Origin: JAJPHI01 sp035541875
GTDB lineage: Bacteria; Desulfobacterota; Binatia; Binatales; Binataceae
Direction of reading: 5' to 3'
Assembly: GCA_035541875.1 (NCBI GenBank)
Contig: DATKML010000013.1
Span: 8,903 to 72,902, forward strand
DNA length: 64,000 bases
Shown here: positions 9,478 through 18,218 of the stretch, one piece after another
Layout: each line of letters starts with the position of its first letter
How positions within the stretch are numbered: position 1 is the stretch's first letter
The notes under the pieces: generated by a model
The model's database searches: none
The model's input: the letters and a program-made list of their open reading frames with translations, nothing else
What the model was told of the DNA's origin: nothing
Position numbers and translations under genes: made by a program

Positions 9478-10698
9478 TCAGTGAGCGAGCCGACGGCGCA
9501 TTAAGGCGTCAACGTCGAACTTGAACATCTTGGCCGCGTTCAATCCGAGGATCTTCGCGCGGCTCTCATCGGAGAGGCATCCCATCTGGCGCTCGATCGA
9601 TTCCGCCGAGTGCGGCCACGATCCCTCGTGATGGGGATAGTCGTTGTCCCACTGGAAGTTGTCGACGAGGTTGTGCTTCTCCGCCAGTTCGCAGCCGATC
9701 GGATCGTCCTGGAAGGACGCCGCACCATGCAGGCGAAAGTATTCGCTCGGCAGCTTCTTCAGTTTCGGGTACGCCCACATATGATGTTTGCGGGCCGCTT
9801 CGTCCATCGCTTCGAGGAGCCAGGGAATCCAGCCGATACCGCATTCAATCGCGATGAAGCGGATACCGGGAAACTTTTCGAGAACGCCGGACGCGCAAAG
9901 GCTGGTGATCGGCTCTACCGTCGGGGCAAGGGCGTGTGCTGCGTAGTTGATAATTGCACCACCATCCTTGCGGGCTGCACGAGGGTCGCGGCCCGTCGCG
10001 ATATGGAAGGTGATCGCCAGATCGCAGTCCTGAATTGCCGCCCACATCGGATCGTAAACGTCCATGTTGTAGTTGGGATCCTTGGACGAGTGGGCCCCGT
10101 AAATGGGCTTGCAGGGCAGGTTGATCGCGCGGAAGCCGAGCTTGGCGACCCGCTTTATCTCTTCAATCGCGATATTCACGTCGGCGGTCATGATGCAGGC
10201 CGCAGGCGACATGAAGTCGTTGTAGTTGCTGTACATCTCCCACGCCCAATCGTTCCAGACGCGGCACTGCGCTGCGCCAAATTCGGCGTCGCGCGTCGCC
10301 CACATCACGAGGCCCTTGTTGGGAAAGAGAATCTCCGCGTCGATGCCGTCGCGGCGATGGTCGCGGATGCGTCCTTCGATGGTCGCACCGGCCTGATTAC
10401 GCTCCTCGTCTTCGCCTTTCAGGTTGGTATCGAGCAGGCGTGAGCGGCGATTCCCCTCGGTCACAGCCCACTTCACGCCGTTCACGTCGACCTCGATTTT
10501 AGGGAGCCGATCGCGGAACTTCTTATCGATGCGGTCGAGCCATAACTTCGCGGGTTCGTTGGCATGGCAGTCTACCGAGATCATCAGATAGCGGTTGGGA
10601 TCATCGGGGCGGGCAGTGCGCTTCCATCCCACGTGTCCGGGCGTTTCCAGTCGCCATCGATTTGGTGCATCAATTTGAGCGTTGGTCGTTTCGTCCAT
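9478..10698 (-). CDS. amidohydrolase family protein (PF04909-type TIM barrel)
   Basis: Metal-dependent hydrolase/decarboxylase, 406 residues from the ATG at 10698. That start is chosen because GGAGGG (10703-10708) precedes it closely; an open frame extends 35 codons further but looks non-coding. The N-terminal metal motif Asp-x-His is D43-C44-H45 (SVDCHANEP), and a late NDYPHHE carries the conserved catalytic Asp. The family includes 2-amino-3-carboxymuconate semialdehyde decarboxylase and related enzymes acting on ring-cleavage products. It is the upstream partner of the monooxygenase and is related to the amidohydrolase at 47720-48832. Confidence 0.87.
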   Translation of the reverse strand: MDETTNAQIDAPNRWRLETPGHVGWKRTARPDDPNRYLMISVDCHANEPAKLWLDRIDKKFRDRLPKIEVDVNGVKWAVTEGNRRSRLLDTNLKGEDEERNQAGATIEGRIRDHRRDGIDAEILFPNKGLVMWATRDAEFGAAQCRVWNDWAWEMYSNYNDFMSPAACIMTADVNIAIEEIKRVAKLGFRAINLPCKPIYGAHSSKDPNYNMDVYDPMWAAIQDCDLAITFHIATGRDPRAARKDGGAIINYAAHALAPTVEPITSLCASGVLEKFPGIRFIAIECGIGWIPWLLEAMDEAARKHHMWAYPKLKKLPSEYFRLHGAASFQDDPIGCELAEKHNLVDNFQWDNDYPHHEGSWPHSAESIERQMGCLSDESRAKILGLNAAKMFKFDVDALMRRRLAH

Positions 10699-11066
10699 CG
10701 TTCCCTCCAGATTAGGTCCGCGTTGCCGATGCAATCGCAGCCTTCGTCCCACAAGCTGAGTCAAGTACGTCCGCCGCTCATAGGCACACGTCGTGCCAGC
10801 CAAAAGCAGCGGGTTACGCGAGGTTTGAGCCGTGATTCTGTTTCCAAAGGAAACAATGTGAACGTTTCCTTCGGCACCAATGGCGATCGCGTCCCAGTGG
10901 CTCCTTTAGTGATAGGGCGAGCGAGTCTTGTACCGACGCGGCGCGTATTGATGGCATCGGGGTTGCGTGCCTATGCCGAACCCATCACGCCTGTTACAGA
11001 TACAGACACGGGCCTTTCTTGGGCCGATAATCCTGTCGAGTAATCGACGTAAGCGGGAGAAAGATT
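10699..11066. other. divergent intergenic region between amidohydrolase and luciferase-like gene
   Basis: About 370 bases separating two divergent genes, so it should hold both promoters. The only marked structure is the 17-bp palindrome at 10839-10855. No small gene with a convincing start was found. Confidence 0.6.
10839..10855. promoter_or_regulatory. palindromic operator candidate
   Basis: TGTTTCCAAAGGAAACA is a perfect inverted repeat with 7-bp arms around AAA, in the divergent promoter region of the monooxygenase/amidohydrolase pair and the luciferase-like gene. A further GTTTCC half site follows within about 10 bp. This geometry suits a dimeric repressor (for example TetR or MarR type), but no regulator gene is adjacent. 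Confidence 0.4.
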
Positions 11067-12332
11067 TTGGCAAACGCAAAGCTACGCTTCGGCGCATTCA
11101 TGGCGCCGTTCCATCCGGTGGATGAGAACCCGACCCTGGCGCTCGAACGCGATCTCGAACTGATCCAGCACATGGATAAGCTGAATTACGACGAGATTTG
11201 GATCGGCGAGCATCACTCGGCCGGTTACGAGATTATCGCGAGCCCCGAGTTGTTTATCGCGACGGCCGCGGAGCGCACGCGCCATATCCGGCTGGGAACC
11301 GGAGTCGTGTCGCTGCCGTACCACAATCCGCTGATGGTAGCCGAAAGGATCAATCAGCTCGATCACATCACGCGCGGACGCACGATGTGCGGTGTCGGTC
11401 CCGGAGCACTTCCCTCCGACGCGAAGATGATCGGAATCGAAGTGGTGAAGCAGCGTGACATGATGGACGAGGCGCTCGACGCGCTCGTACCGCTGCTGCA
11501 TGGTGAGACCGTCACCAAGAAGACCGATTGGTTTACCCTGCAGAATGCGCGCCTTCACATCACGCCGTACAGCCGTCCGGCGGTGGAGATGGCTGTCGCT
11601 AGTCAGATCTCTCCGACGGGAGCTACGGCGGCGGGGCGTCACGGTATCGGCCTGCTGTCGATCGGCGCTACCACAGCTGGTGGCTTTAACGCGCTCGCTT
11701 CGAACTGGGCTATCTGCGAGCAGACCGCACGCGATTGCGGTAAGACCGTCGATCGCCGCAACTGGCGCCTGGTCGGGCCCGTACATGTCGCCGAGACGCG
11801 TGAGAAGGCGCGCGAGAACGTCAAGTTCGGGCTTAGAAAGTGGCTCTTCTATTTCCAGGAAGTAGCGGCGTTGGCACTCGCTCCGTTCGCCGACGGCTCC
11901 GATCCAGTCGATGCGCTCGTCGACAGCGGGATGGCGGTAGTCGGTACGCCCGAGGATTGTATCGCGCAGATCGAGCGGCTCCAGAAGCAATCGGGTGGTT
12001 TCGGAGCCTTCTTGCAGCTGGCGCATAACTGGGCGAATTGGGAAGCGACGCAGCGCTCTTACGAGATGATCGCGCGCTACGTGATGCCGCACTTCCAGAA
12101 CGGCAATGACAATCGCGTCGAGTCACTCGAATACGCGCGGACGAATTTCGCCGAGTTGGTCGGGCAGGCGAAGGTTGCGATCGGATCCCGCGTCGCGGAG
12201 CACATCGCCAAGAAGGGCTCCGAGAATATCTCGCCCGACGTTGTGCAGGCGCTCGATGCTGAAATCAAGCGCGTTGCAGCATCGCGTCCGAGCCCTGCAC
12301 GTCCGGATATGATCACCCGGGCCGGCAAGTAG
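11067..12332 (+). CDS. LLM-class flavin-dependent oxidoreductase (luciferase-like)
   Basis: TIM-barrel flavin monooxygenase of the bacterial luciferase superfamily, 421 residues. Family features are the N-terminal FGAFMAPFHP strand, EHHSAGYE (about 49-56), the RHIRLGTGVV strand and GRTMCGVGPGALPSDA. Homologues use FMNH2 or F420 to oxidise alkanes, terpenes or ketones. Translation is assigned to TTG at 11067 behind GGGAGAAAG; the next in-frame start is ATG at 11100, which would remove the first beta strand. It faces the monooxygenase/amidohydrolase pair, and a strong hairpin follows it. Confidence 0.88.
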   Translation: MANAKLRFGAFMAPFHPVDENPTLALERDLELIQHMDKLNYDEIWIGEHHSAGYEIIASPELFIATAAERTRHIRLGTGVVSLPYHNPLMVAERINQLDHITRGRTMCGVGPGALPSDAKMIGIEVVKQRDMMDEALDALVPLLHGETVTKKTDWFTLQNARLHITPYSRPAVEMAVASQISPTGATAAGRHGIGLLSIGATTAGGFNALASNWAICEQTARDCGKTVDRRNWRLVGPVHVAETREKARENVKFGLRKWLFYFQEVAALALAPFADGSDPVDALVDSGMAVVGTPEDCIAQIERLQKQSGGFGAFLQLAHNWANWEATQRSYEMIARYVMPHFQNGNDNRVESLEYARTNFAELVGQAKVAIGSRVAEHIAKKGSENISPDVVQALDAEIKRVAASRPSPARPDMITRAGK

Positions 12333-12357
12333 AATCCGAGTAGCAGAAGCTCACGGT

Positions 12358-12390
12358 GAGCGGCGAGGGAGCGAGGCTCCTTCGCCGCTC
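12358..12390 (+). terminator. hairpin terminator after the luciferase-like gene
   Basis: A 15-bp stem with one G-T pair and a GAG loop begins 26 bp after the stop codon. The outer arms are GAGCGGCGA and TCGCCGCTC. Only a weak T-rich tract (TGCTTTGG) follows, so it may act as a terminator or as a 3'-end stabiliser. Confidence 0.55.
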
Positions 12391-12586
12391 TGCTTTGGGA
12401 GAGTGAGTATTTATCGAAAACTAGAGACTCGCAACGTGATACTTCCCGAAAGCTGCTCATAGTGGGTCAGCGCTCAAAAGCGCAAATCGTATTTGGGTTG
12501 ACCCGATAGGATTTCGGGCGCAGATCACTAATGAAGGCGGCTACCTAACTCAAAGTTTCAAATCGTCGGTCTGGGGGGCAACGAAG

Positions 12587-13984
12587 ATGGCAAACATAAT
12601 GGTGTGGAAGGATGATCCCGAAAGCGCACTCGGGTTGATTCAAGTTCCTCAACCCGACCTCGCCAAGGGCCCTTACGCTCTGCGGATGAATGGCGACGCG
12701 CCTGAGGCCAAACCTTACGATCGCGGCACCAACGAATTTCGTTATTGGAGTTGCGCAGCCGCCGCCTCCCGAGGCGCCGCCTTCTGGGCGAGTCTCGTGC
12801 CGGCCGGGACGACATGGCAGCCGGGAAAGATTCTGCCGATCATTCTCGACGGTGGCGAAGATCTGAATGCCTATTACGATCGTAATGCACTGAACTTTTT
12901 TCACGGCAGAGGTGCAGACGGCAGCACCGTTTATTCGGGTGAGAGTCCCGATATTGTCTGCCATGAACTAGGACACGGGATACTGGATTCGCTGAGACCT
13001 GAGCTGTTCGACACGGCGAGCCTGGAAGTGCCTGCGTTCCACGAAGCGTTCGCCGATATCAGTGCGCTGCTGACTGCGCTGCAAGTGCCGGAAGTGCGCG
13101 ATGCGATTCTTTCGGAAACGGGCGGGCATATCGATCACAATTCCAATTGGTCACGTCTCGCGGAACAGCTGGGCTCGGCGATCAGGGCGGTATCGCCCGG
13201 GGCTGTCGATACGGATTGTCTGCGCAATGCGGCAAACTCTTTTCATTATCAGGATCCTGAAGGGCTCGACGCGGATTCACCCGCTTCAACACTTTCGCAG
13301 GAGCCGCACAATTTTTCGCGGGTCTTCAGCGGTGCCTTCCTCGAGGCCTTCGCCGGGATGGTGCTTACCCACTCGAGCCGTCCAACCGGCGCCGATTTGC
13401 AGGCGCTCAGCGAGAAAGCCGGAAGCCTGCTGGTAGCAGCAGTACAAACCGCGCCGATCGTTCCTGAGTGGTACAGCCAGGTGGCCGCCGCACTGATCGA
13501 AGCCGATCGCAAGACCGGCGGCACCTACAACGTTGCCCTGACCAGTGCCTTTGTTCGTCGTGGGCTTCTCTCGACGCAGAGCGCGCTTGCGACCGGGATG
13601 CTGCAGGCTGGAGCAGCAGGAATCGCGGCAGCCGCTCCTCAGGCCAAAGTCACCGAGATGCCGCTGCAGGCGATCAACGGGATGCCATACGGCCTCGGTC
13701 AGGTTCCACTGTTCGTGCATGTTGCGAATCAAGCTCGGCGAATCGCGGCGATTGCCGCTGGCCGCGGCGGGCTGCAGGTGATTCCCCCGAGTTCCGATCG
13801 AGCAGCGCGATCCTTTGTCGATCATCTGCTTCGTCTGGGGCGAATCGATTTCGGCGCACATGGTGTGGTGGGTGGCTTCGTTGCTCATCCCCGGTCGCGC
13901 AAGACCCATCGGATAGCGCGTTTGGCGACCGGCGAGCTTGCGCTGAAGCGGATCTTGTTCGATTGTGGTTTTTGCGGACTCTAG
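12587..13984 (+). CDS. putative gluzincin metallopeptidase (HExxH plus downstream Glu)
   Basis: 465 residues with a zinc-protease site: HELGH at 126-130, and 22 residues later HEAFAD with E153 as probable third zinc ligand and D157. This HExxH...E spacing is that of thermolysin-like gluzincins (M4/M36 clan MA). No signal peptide or membrane segment is visible, unlike most M4/M36 enzymes, so it may act in the cytoplasm or use another export route. The C-terminal 150 residues are Ala/Gly-rich and unrecognised. The start is an ATG behind a G-rich tract. A 79-residue protein follows 29 bp downstream and may be cotranscribed. Confidence 0.7.
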   Translation: MANIMVWKDDPESALGLIQVPQPDLAKGPYALRMNGDAPEAKPYDRGTNEFRYWSCAAAASRGAAFWASLVPAGTTWQPGKILPIILDGGEDLNAYYDRNALNFFHGRGADGSTVYSGESPDIVCHELGHGILDSLRPELFDTASLEVPAFHEAFADISALLTALQVPEVRDAILSETGGHIDHNSNWSRLAEQLGSAIRAVSPGAVDTDCLRNAANSFHYQDPEGLDADSPASTLSQEPHNFSRVFSGAFLEAFAGMVLTHSSRPTGADLQALSEKAGSLLVAAVQTAPIVPEWYSQVAAALIEADRKTGGTYNVALTSAFVRRGLLSTQSALATGMLQAGAAGIAAAAPQAKVTEMPLQAINGMPYGLGQVPLFVHVANQARRIAAIAAGRGGLQVIPPSSDRAARSFVDHLLRLGRIDFGAHGVVGGFVAHPRSRKTHRIARLATGELALKRILFDCGFCGL

Positions 13985-14013
13985 ATCCTGCGGGCATCGT
14001 GCCCGGGTGAGAG

Positions 14014-14253
14014 ATGGCGAATCCGGGAGACAAAGCTCCGCCGACTTTGACGCCGGAGGAGCGTGCCAAAAAAGCCGAAGAGGCTTTTATCCGTGGCCTG
14101 ATCGCGCGGGGGGAGGCGGCTAAGGCCGACGAGCACGGCAATCTGCCTCCCGGCGCGACCCACGAGATTATCGGCACGTCGCCTTCGGGCCTGCCGATCG
14201 TTGTGCGGCGGCGCTTCTACGGGGCCAAGACGCCACCGAAGAAGTCCGACTAG
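14014..14253 (+). CDS. small hypothetical protein
   Basis: 79 residues, highly charged, with a helical N-terminal half (TPEERAKKAEEAFIRGLIARGEAA) and a Pro/Lys-rich end. It starts with ATG at 14014, behind GGTGAGAG, 29 bp after the metallopeptidase stop, and the two probably share a transcript. No family is recognised. A role as partner, inhibitor or chaperone of the protease is conceivable but unsupported. Confidence 0.6.
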   Translation: MANPGDKAPPTLTPEERAKKAEEAFIRGLIARGEAAKADEHGNLPPGATHEIIGTSPSGLPIVVRRRFYGAKTPPKKSD

Positions 14254-14269
14254 AAGAACGCATACCGCG

Positions 14270-15712
14270 CTAGAAGCCAGCCGGTCGAGGGCAGCCGACG
14301 CCTAAGAGTGTCATCAAGCGCTTGGCCAGATCGAGCGTCGTGTTGTCCTCCAGATACGGCCCGACGATCTGGATACCCACCGGTAGGCCATTGCTGAGCT
14401 TGCCGACCGGCACAACCGTCGCAGGCAGATAGCAGGTTCCCGCTGGCGCCATCCAGGTGATCAAACCCCAGTAGGAACGATCCTCGCCGTTGACCTTCGC
14501 GATACGGCCGGCTTGCGGCTGCGATTGATCGTGAGGGATCGCAGGACAGGGCATCACCGGCAGCAGCGCGATATCCCAATCCTTGAAGAAATTTTCCCAG
14601 TGTTTCCGCATCTGGAGCCGCCGTTCGTGGTAGCTGAGCCACTCACGATGGCGTATCGCCTGACGGCGGCGAGTCTGCGAGACCTCGGAATCGCCCTGGT
14701 CCGCGGCGAAGGCTTCGATCTTTTCGCGGGAGACGCCGCCTGCTAATGCGGCCTGCAACAGAGCGAAAAAGGTATCGGTGACCTTTTCAAGCGAGAACTC
14801 CGGGCGCGCTTCGTGATTCACCCGCGCTCCGGCCTCCGCTAATTTCTCAGCGGCCTGTTCGAGCAGGGCGCGCGATTCGGGTTCGACGCGACAGAAAGGA
14901 TCATCGAGCCAAGCCGCGATACGATACTCGCTCAGCTTGCGATGGTGCGGCGCGGGCAAGCGCAGGCGCCACGCCGGCGTTTCCCATCGATTCGGCCCCG
15001 TCATGATATTGAGTCCGAGCTTGAGGTCATCGACGGTACGAGCCATCGGGCCTGCCACTGCGAGATCGGCGAGAGTCAGTGTCCCCGGAGGTCCGGGAAT
15101 CTGACCGTGCGCCGGGACGATACCGTAACTGGGCTTATGGCCGACGACACCCGACATGTGCGAGGGCAGGCGGATCGATCCGCCGATATCGCTCCCGAGT
15201 TCGAGTGGCGTGAAGCCACAAGCGAGGGCTGCCGCCGAGCCGCCCGAGGAGCCGCCGGGCGTGCGCGATTGATCGTGCGGATTGTTCGTGGTGCCGAAGA
15301 CGTCGTTATAGCTCTGCAGGTCGCCTGCGTAGATCGGGAGATTGGTCTTGCCGTAGATGATCGCGCCGGCTTCGCGGAGTCGCGCGACCGGCCACGCATC
15401 TTCAGTCGGGACAAAATGCGCCAGTTCCGGTGCGCCCGACGTCGTACGCATCCCGGCGGTCTGGAACGAATCCTTGATCGTCATCGGCACGCCATGGAGT
15501 GGTCCGCTTGCTTCGCCGCGGGCGAGGGCTGCATCTGCGGCGTCAGCTTCGGCGCGGGCCCGATCTGCATCGATCGTGACAACGCTGTTGATTGGCTTAT
15601 CGAGCTTCGCGACGCGATCGAGAAAGTAATCGAGCGTTTCGCGGCTGGAGATTTCCTTCTGACGAATTCTCTTCGCGATCGTGATCGCGCTTAGGTAGGC
15701 AAGTTCAGACAT
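14270..15712 (-). CDS. amidase (amidase-signature family)
   Basis: 480-residue hydrolase of the GatA/fatty-acid-amide-hydrolase family. The Ser-cisSer-Lys triad is intact: K80 in GVPMTIKDSF, S155 in the GGSSGGS motif, and nucleophile S179 in GSDIGGSIRLPS. Spacing matches GatA almost exactly, but there is no gatB or gatC nearby, so it is more likely a stand-alone amidase acting on small amides or aryl acylamides. It is convergent with the metallopeptidase gene pair. A palindromic repeat lies just upstream of its start. Confidence 0.9.
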   Translation of the reverse strand: MSELAYLSAITIAKRIRQKEISSRETLDYFLDRVAKLDKPINSVVTIDADRARAEADAADAALARGEASGPLHGVPMTIKDSFQTAGMRTTSGAPELAHFVPTEDAWPVARLREAGAIIYGKTNLPIYAGDLQSYNDVFGTTNNPHDQSRTPGGSSGGSAAALACGFTPLELGSDIGGSIRLPSHMSGVVGHKPSYGIVPAHGQIPGPPGTLTLADLAVAGPMARTVDDLKLGLNIMTGPNRWETPAWRLRLPAPHHRKLSEYRIAAWLDDPFCRVEPESRALLEQAAEKLAEAGARVNHEARPEFSLEKVTDTFFALLQAALAGGVSREKIEAFAADQGDSEVSQTRRRQAIRHREWLSYHERRLQMRKHWENFFKDWDIALLPVMPCPAIPHDQSQPQAGRIAKVNGEDRSYWGLITWMAPAGTCYLPATVVPVGKLSNGLPVGIQIVGPYLEDNTTLDLAKRLMTLLGVGCPRPAGF

Positions 15713-15780
15713 TAGTGGATTCCTCCCCGATGTTTTCTCTGTACTAGCGAGAGGACGAGATTACCAGCTGTGCATCGGCT

Positions 15781-15871
15781 GTCATTCTGAGGGAGTCCGC
15801 GACCGAAGAATCCCGATTTCCCTAGTCGCTTTTCCATGGAAGCCGGGATTCTTCGCTTCGCTCAGCATGAC
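15781..15871. repeat. dispersed palindromic repeat, copy 1
   Basis: Imperfect inverted repeat. The left arm begins GTCATTCTGAG and ends CGAAGAATCCCG; the right arm is CGGGATTCTTCGC...CTCAGCATGAC. The arms pair over most of their length around a loop of about 29 bases. A second copy with the same GATTCTTCGCTTC core lies at 22069-22171. It sits between the amidase start and the end of the second monooxygenase. Confidence 0.7.
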
Positions 15872-15985
15872 GAATCGAGCCCGCCGAAACGAAGGCTACC
15901 TGAGGCCAACGCACGACGCTCTAAACAGACGAGGCGCTACGGATAATCCGAAGCGCCTCGTCGACCGTCGTTAATTCGTGATCAG

Positions 15986-17803
15986 TTATTTAACGATCAG
16001 ACCTTCCATATCGCCCGTGGCGCGCCAGCGAGCAAGCTTCTCGTGGAAGCGCACTGCGCCGTCCGGATCGGCCGCTTCGAGGAAGCCGTCACCGTCCTGT
16101 TTGCCTTCGCCGTTGTAATAGCCCGGAGTGCAGGCGCCCTGATAGTCCGTCATGAAGGTCTTGCGCGTGACGTGCTCGACCCATGCGGCCTCGGCTTCTT
16201 TGGTCGGCTCGACGCCCTTGGCTTCGCGATTCTTCACCTCTCGCGCAACTTCCGCGATATGGATCGCCTGATTGTCGAGCATATAGGTGAAATTCGGCGC
16301 GAGGCCCGTCTGGGTCAGGCCCATGTGGAAGAGGTTCGGGAAGCCGTGGCTCAGGAAGCCGAAATGAGTCTTCATCCCGTCCTTCCAGTAGTCCGAGAGC
16401 GAGAGGCCGTTGCGGCCATAGACTTCCATCTCTGAGCGGCGGGTATAGGCAGTGCCGACTTCAAAGCCGGTCGCGAAGATGAGGCAATCGACCTTGTATT
16501 CAACGCCGTCGACCACGACCCCGTCTTCGGTGACTCGTTCCACGCCCTTGCCGCTTGTATCAACGAGTTTGACGTTGGGGCGGTTGAAGGTCGGCAGATA
16601 GTCGTCGTTAAAGGTCGGGCGCTTGCACCACTGGCCGTACCACGCTTTGAGCGCCTCGGCGGTCGCAGGATCCTTAACGATTTTGTCAGCGCGCGCACGA
16701 ACCCCATTCATCCGCTGGAAGTCGGCGATTTCGGAGAGCTGCGCCAGCTCTTCGTCGGAAAGATCGGAGTTGCCCTTGCTGGAGAGCAGGTTGGCGAGGT
16801 TCTTGAACAGCACGGTCCATCCGTCGCTGACGAGATCTTCCTGAATGGGGATTCCCGACAGGATCGAATTGAAGTTTGTGTTGCGCTCCGCCTGCCATCC
16901 GGGCTTCAGGGACTTTGCCCACTCTAGATCGGTTGGCTTGTTGCCGCGCTCATCGACCGAGGACGGTGTGCGCTGGAAAACGTAGAGCTGCTTGGACCAC
17001 TGACCGAGATGCGATACGCACTGAATCGCGGTGGCTCCAGTGCCGATAATTCCGACACGCTTGTCGGCGAGCTTAGTCAGGCCGCCCGTGGTATCGCCAC
17101 CGGTGTAATCGTAATCCCAGCGGCTGGTGTGGAACGTATGGCCCTTGAACTTCTCGATTCCGGGAATCGCGGGAAGCTTCGGCCGATTGAGCGGACCGCT
17201 CGACATGATCACGAAGCGTGCCTTGAAGGTATCGCCGCGATCGGTGGTTACAGTCCAGCGCCCCGCGTTATCGTCCCATCGCGCTTCCCTGATCTGAGTC
17301 TGGAAGCAGGCGCGCTTGTAGAGATCGAAATGGCGGCCGATCCGCTTCGCATGCTCGAAAATCTCGGGCGCGAAAGAGTACTTTTCTTTGGGGATATAGC
17401 CGGTCTCTTCGAGCAACGGCAGGTAGATGTACGATTCGATATCGCACTGCGCACCGGGGTAGCGGTTCCAGTACCAGGTGCCGCCGAAATCGCCGGCCTT
17501 CTCGATAATCCGAATCGAGTTGATGCCGACCTTCTGCAGACGCGCCGCGGCGAGTAATCCGCCGAAGCCGCCGCCGATGATAACCACCTCGACTTCTTCG
17601 TTGAGCGCGGGGCGGGTAAAGCCCGCTTCGACGTAGTGGTCTTCTTCAAAGCGCCGTAGATCGCCCGTAACCTCGCGATACTGGCTGTTGCCGTCGTTGC
17701 GCAGGCGCTTCTCCCGTTCTTCGGCGTACTTTTGGCGCAGCTTTGCCGGATCGAACCCCAACTGTTCCGGCGTCGGGACACTGCTATGCGTTGCCTCACT
17801 CAT
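15986..17803 (-). CDS. Baeyer-Villiger monooxygenase (cyclohexanone/phenylacetone type)
   Basis: 605-residue FAD/NADPH enzyme, the length of cyclohexanone- and phenylacetone-type enzymes and longer than the monooxygenase at 7786. The FAD motif is GGGFGG (77-82), the fingerprint FKGHTFHTSRWD (219-230) ends in Asp instead of Pro, and the NADPH motif is GTGATA (254-259). An N-terminal extension of about 70 residues precedes the first Rossmann strand, as in this subgroup. It should convert ketones to esters or lactones. It stands alone on the minus strand with about 415 bp of free upstream DNA. Confidence 0.9.
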   Translation of the reverse strand: MSEATHSSVPTPEQLGFDPAKLRQKYAEEREKRLRNDGNSQYREVTGDLRRFEEDHYVEAGFTRPALNEEVEVVIIGGGFGGLLAAARLQKVGINSIRIIEKAGDFGGTWYWNRYPGAQCDIESYIYLPLLEETGYIPKEKYSFAPEIFEHAKRIGRHFDLYKRACFQTQIREARWDDNAGRWTVTTDRGDTFKARFVIMSSGPLNRPKLPAIPGIEKFKGHTFHTSRWDYDYTGGDTTGGLTKLADKRVGIIGTGATAIQCVSHLGQWSKQLYVFQRTPSSVDERGNKPTDLEWAKSLKPGWQAERNTNFNSILSGIPIQEDLVSDGWTVLFKNLANLLSSKGNSDLSDEELAQLSEIADFQRMNGVRARADKIVKDPATAEALKAWYGQWCKRPTFNDDYLPTFNRPNVKLVDTSGKGVERVTEDGVVVDGVEYKVDCLIFATGFEVGTAYTRRSEMEVYGRNGLSLSDYWKDGMKTHFGFLSHGFPNLFHMGLTQTGLAPNFTYMLDNQAIHIAEVAREVKNREAKGVEPTKEAEAAWVEHVTRKTFMTDYQGACTPGYYNGEGKQDGDGFLEAADPDGAVRFHEKLARWRATGDMEGLIVK

Positions 17804-18218
17804 TCTGACGATCCTCCGTTTGGAACGCTCCCCAATTTGATGCGTCCCAATTTTTATTCATCACGTCACCGGATAACGCCGCGATCGAGTCGTCGGTTAA
17901 TGATTTCGGTGCGCAACTGTCTTTGCATCCTACTACCGTTTTCGACTTTTTGGGAAACGGTTACATCACTAAAACGGCGATTATTTTCCAGGTTCACTAA
18001 TGATCCGGGAAAGACGGCTAACCCTCAATTACCCGCCCGGTGGATTGGCGCCTGGGCTACTCAGCCGGCGGAAGAAAAAAGGTGCTGGTCCTAAGTCGTC
18101 ACGAGGTCTACGACTGGTATAGATGAGAGCACAACAGCGCATGCTGGAACCCACCCAGCGCTGAGGAAGCAACGTAGCTTCGCTTTGATACGGATCTCTA
18201 ACCCAAGGAGATTTCCGC
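17804..18218. other. divergent intergenic region
   Basis: About 415 bases between the second monooxygenase (minus) and the DUF5671-like gene (plus). It is A/T-richer than its neighbours and presumably holds both promoters. I see no clear operator, RNA gene or small coding sequence. Confidence 0.5.

Noticed and set aside
9610..10443. 277-codon plus-strand open frame
   Set aside because: Antisense to the amidohydrolase gene, no ribosome binding site and no family resemblance.
11082..12092. 336-codon minus-strand open frame
   Set aside because: Antisense shadow of the luciferase-like gene.
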